Origin: CAYUYV01 sp964474635
GTDB taxonomy: Bacteria; Pseudomonadota; Alphaproteobacteria; JAJFIK01
Reading direction: 5' to 3'
DNA: 15,172 nt
NCBI GenBank assembly: GCA_964474635.1
Contig: CAYYTT010000097.1
Location: 1 to 15,172, forward strand
This document shows, in pieces, positions 13,328 through 15,172 of the stretch. The position numbers and the translations under genes are program-made. Under the pieces are notes generated by a model. It had not been told where the DNA came from and made no database searches. It worked only from the letters and a program-made list of their open reading frames with translations. Every line of letters starts with the position of its first letter. The first letter of the stretch is position 1.

Positions 13328-14470
13328 ATGCCGGGGACCATGACTGATGATCCCGCCCAAACCCTCGCCGGCGAGCAACGCCAGAGCGGCATTCTGCCGG
13401 ACCAGGGCCTGCGCGCCCTTGTGGCCCAGGGGGAAGTACTCGGCGCGCCCGAGATCGAGGTGGATCAGGTCCAGCCGGCAAGCCTGGATCTGAGGCTCGG
13501 CCATGTGGCCTATCGCATCCGGGCCAGCTTCCTGCCCGGGCCGGGCGTGACGGTTGATGAGCGCCTGCGCGAATTTGAGATGCACCGCTTCGATCTGGTG
13601 GATGGCGCGGTCTTGGAGACCGGCTGCGTCTACCTCGTCCCCTTGTGCGAACGGCTCAAGCTGTCCTCCAAAATCTCCGGCATCGCAAACCCGAAAAGCT
13701 CAACGGGGCGATTGGATGTCTTTACCCGGCTGATCACGGACGGTACGAACGCCTTCGACCGGGTAGAGCCCGGATATAAGGGGCCGCTCTACGCTGAAAT
13801 CAGCCCTCGGACCTTCAGTATCCTGGTGCGCACCGGCTCGCGGCTCAACCAATTGCGCCTGCGCCGGGGCAATCCGCGCTTCGGTGACAGTAATCTGCGC
13901 AAGCTGCACGCCGATGAGGGGCTTGTGGACGGCGAGGCCCTGATCGATCAGGGGCTTTATCTCTCCGTGGATCTTGAAGGCGCCCACAGTGGGCAAGTCC
14001 TTGGCTACCGGGCCAAGAGACACGCGGGCCTCATTGATGTGGACCGCAAGGAGGCCTACGACCCGGCTGCCTTTTGGGACGCCATCGCCGCCGGCCCGGA
14101 CCGGCGTCTCATTCTTGATCCGGATGAATTTTATATTCTGGCCTCGCGCGAAGCAGTGCACATTCCCCCCGACCACGCCGCCGAAATGGTGCCTTTCGAC
14201 CCCCTGATGGGCGAGTTCCGGGTGCACTATGCGGGTTTTTTCGATCCCGGCTTCGGCAATGATGCCGCCGGCGGATCCGGGGGGCGTGCGGTGCTTGAAG
14301 TGCGCAGCCGGGAAGTGCCCTTCGTGCTCGACCATGCCCAAATGGTGGGCCGCCTGGTCTATGAGCCCATGACGGGCCGGCCCGACCGTCTGTACGGGAC
14401 CGATATCGGATCACACTATCAGAAACAGGGCCTGAAACTGTCCAAGCATTTCCGAACGCCTGGGGACTAG
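13328..14470 (+). CDS. dcd: dCTP deaminase, long two-domain form
   Basis: Deaminates dCTP to dUTP for thymidylate synthesis. The 380-residue product is about twice the size of E. coli Dcd and contains two dUTPase-like halves in tandem. N-terminal half: QPASLDLRLG (49-58), NPKSSTGRLDVFTRL (121-135), EPGYKGPLYAEISPRTF with E157. C-terminal half: EFYILASREAVHIP (267-280), HYAGFFDPGFG (300-310), LEVRSREVPFVLDHAQMVG (323-341) with E324. This fused form is typical of alphaproteobacteria. ATG 13328 is used; ATG 13340 (four codons later) is equally possible, and neither has a strong ribosome site. It follows the DUF2157/GDYXXLXY pair on the same strand. Confidence 0.93.
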   Translation: MPGTMTDDPAQTLAGEQRQSGILPDQGLRALVAQGEVLGAPEIEVDQVQPASLDLRLGHVAYRIRASFLPGPGVTVDERLREFEMHRFDLVDGAVLETGCVYLVPLCERLKLSSKISGIANPKSSTGRLDVFTRLITDGTNAFDRVEPGYKGPLYAEISPRTFSILVRTGSRLNQLRLRRGNPRFGDSNLRKLHADEGLVDGEALIDQGLYLSVDLEGAHSGQVLGYRAKRHAGLIDVDRKEAYDPAAFWDAIAAGPDRRLILDPDEFYILASREAVHIPPDHAAEMVPFDPLMGEFRVHYAGFFDPGFGNDAAGGSGGRAVLEVRSREVPFVLDHAQMVGRLVYEPMTGRPDRLYGTDIGSHYQKQGLKLSKHFRTPGD

Positions 14471-14580
14471 GGGCGGGGTCTTGTTTTCGGCCAGACCATG
14501 GGGAACCATTCGCACCATGTTTCGTGTCCTCAGACGGTACGGCCCCGGGCACGGCCTGTCACATCTTGGAGGGGTATAGG

Positions 14581-15172
14581 ATGGATCGCAAAATCTGGCT
14601 TGGAACCGCGCTCGTCGGCACGGTGTTGTTGAGCGCGCCCGTTCTCGCGGGCGATGAGGCTGAACCCAAGGCCGCGACGAGCGTCACCGAGCCCGCAGCC
14701 GTGGCGCAAACCGGCGCGGGCCCGAGTGCGGCGGGCGAGACCGTGCAAGACGCCGCTCCGCTGGCCCTCACGGTTGAGCGTATCCATGCCGATCCGTCCC
14801 TGTCGGGCCCGCGCCTGCGCGGCCCGGAGATCTCGCCCAATGGGGCCATGGTGACAATTCTTCAGGGCCGGGAAGACGATGCCCGCCAGCTTGATCTGTG
14901 GTCCTACGATCTTGCCACGGGTGCGGCCAGCATGCTGGTCAGCTCCACCGACCTGACCGGCGGCTCGGATGCTCTGTCGGAGGAGGAAAAGAACCGGCGC
15001 GAGCGCCAGCGCATCTACGAAAGCGGCATCGTCTCCTATGCCTGGGACGAGGAAGGCGAGGCCATGCTGTTCCCCCTTGGCGGGGATGTGTTCCTTTACG
15101 ACCTGAAGGCCCGCTCTGCCGTCCAAGTGACCCAGACGGACGGTTTTGAGACGGACCCCAAAGACTCCCCCC
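14581..15172 (+). CDS. S9 family peptidase (DPP-IV type), N-terminal part, cut by window edge
   Basis: The frame is open from ATG 14581 to the end, 197 codons, with no stop in the window. GGAGGGG stands 6 nt before the ATG. Residues 1-23 form a signal peptide (DRK, hydrophobic core, VLA at the cleavage site), followed by an Ala/Pro/Glu-rich linker to about residue 60. The next part matches the N-terminal beta-propeller of dipeptidyl peptidase IV-like enzymes: LTVERIHADPSLSGPRLRG, EISPNGAMVTILQGREDD, LDLWSYDLATG, LSEEEKNRRERQRI, YAWDEEGEAMLFPLGGDVFL and FETDPKDSP. The catalytic serine hydrolase domain lies beyond the edge. It is expected to act in the periplasm or outside, cutting dipeptides from peptides. 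It has its own 110-nt upstream region and is probably transcribed separately from dcd. Confidence 0.85.
   Translation, partial: MDRKIWLGTALVGTVLLSAPVLAGDEAEPKAATSVTEPAAVAQTGAGPSAAGETVQDAAPLALTVERIHADPSLSGPRLRGPEISPNGAMVTILQGREDDARQLDLWSYDLATGAASMLVSSTDLTGGSDALSEEEKNRRERQRIYESGIVSYAWDEEGEAMLFPLGGDVFLYDLKARSAVQVTQTDGFETDPKDSP

Noticed and set aside
11397..13585. Long open frames antisense to the DUF2157, GDYXXLXY and dcd genes
   Set aside because: They cross several well-supported genes and read as GC-driven shadows.
14471..14580. Terminator after dcd (GGTCT/AGACC at 14477-14497)
   Set aside because: The stem is 5 bp with a 13-nt loop and no T-tract; too weak to report.

Overview
The window is a high-GC stretch of bacterial chromosome. 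It most likely comes from an alphaproteobacterium: it carries the long fused form of dCTP deaminase, the direct-sulfhydrylation enzyme MetZ, the argD-argF-hslO order, and a palindromic intergenic repeat of the type common in that class. I cannot resolve the order or genus. It is a draft scaffold, with a 100-N gap at 9667-9766, and it runs off the right end inside a gene. The genes are mostly housekeeping, and I found no tRNA, rRNA, CRISPR array, transposase, phage or plasmid gene.

Layout. Bases 1-439 hold no supportable gene but many short palindromes and a GC-only tandem repeat. A plus-strand run follows: ABC-2 permease, argD, argF, hslO and a small lipoprotein (440-5213). A REP-like hairpin at 5276-5370 separates it from a convergent minus-strand run which, read in transcription order, is metZ, apaG, folE, trkH and argE (10984 back to 5399). 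The sequence between metZ and apaG contains a 15-bp tandem repeat and the assembly gap. metZ has a long leader (about 11179 to 10985) with a compact structured element that could be a SAM-sensing riboswitch. Divergent from metZ is a second plus-strand run: a DUF2157 membrane protein, a GDYXXLXY protein that overlaps it by 4 nt, and dcd. The window ends in the first 197 codons of a secreted S9 (DPP-IV type) peptidase, 14581 to the right edge.

Function. argD, argF and argE give three steps of arginine synthesis via the acetylornithine deacetylase route. metZ makes homocysteine, folE starts the folate/tetrahydropterin pathway, dcd feeds dUTP/dTMP synthesis, hslO is the redox chaperone Hsp33, and trkH is the membrane part of a potassium uptake system. 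The layout looks like an older conserved neighbourhood (argD-argF-hslO / apaG-metZ / dcd) into which other genes have been inserted.

The least explained material lies between genes: the metZ leader, four unrelated short GC-rich tandem repeats (14, 19, 15 and 18 bp) next to gene starts or ends, a perfect 19-bp palindrome upstream of folE, and the palindrome-rich left end. I do not see a convincing new multi-gene system.
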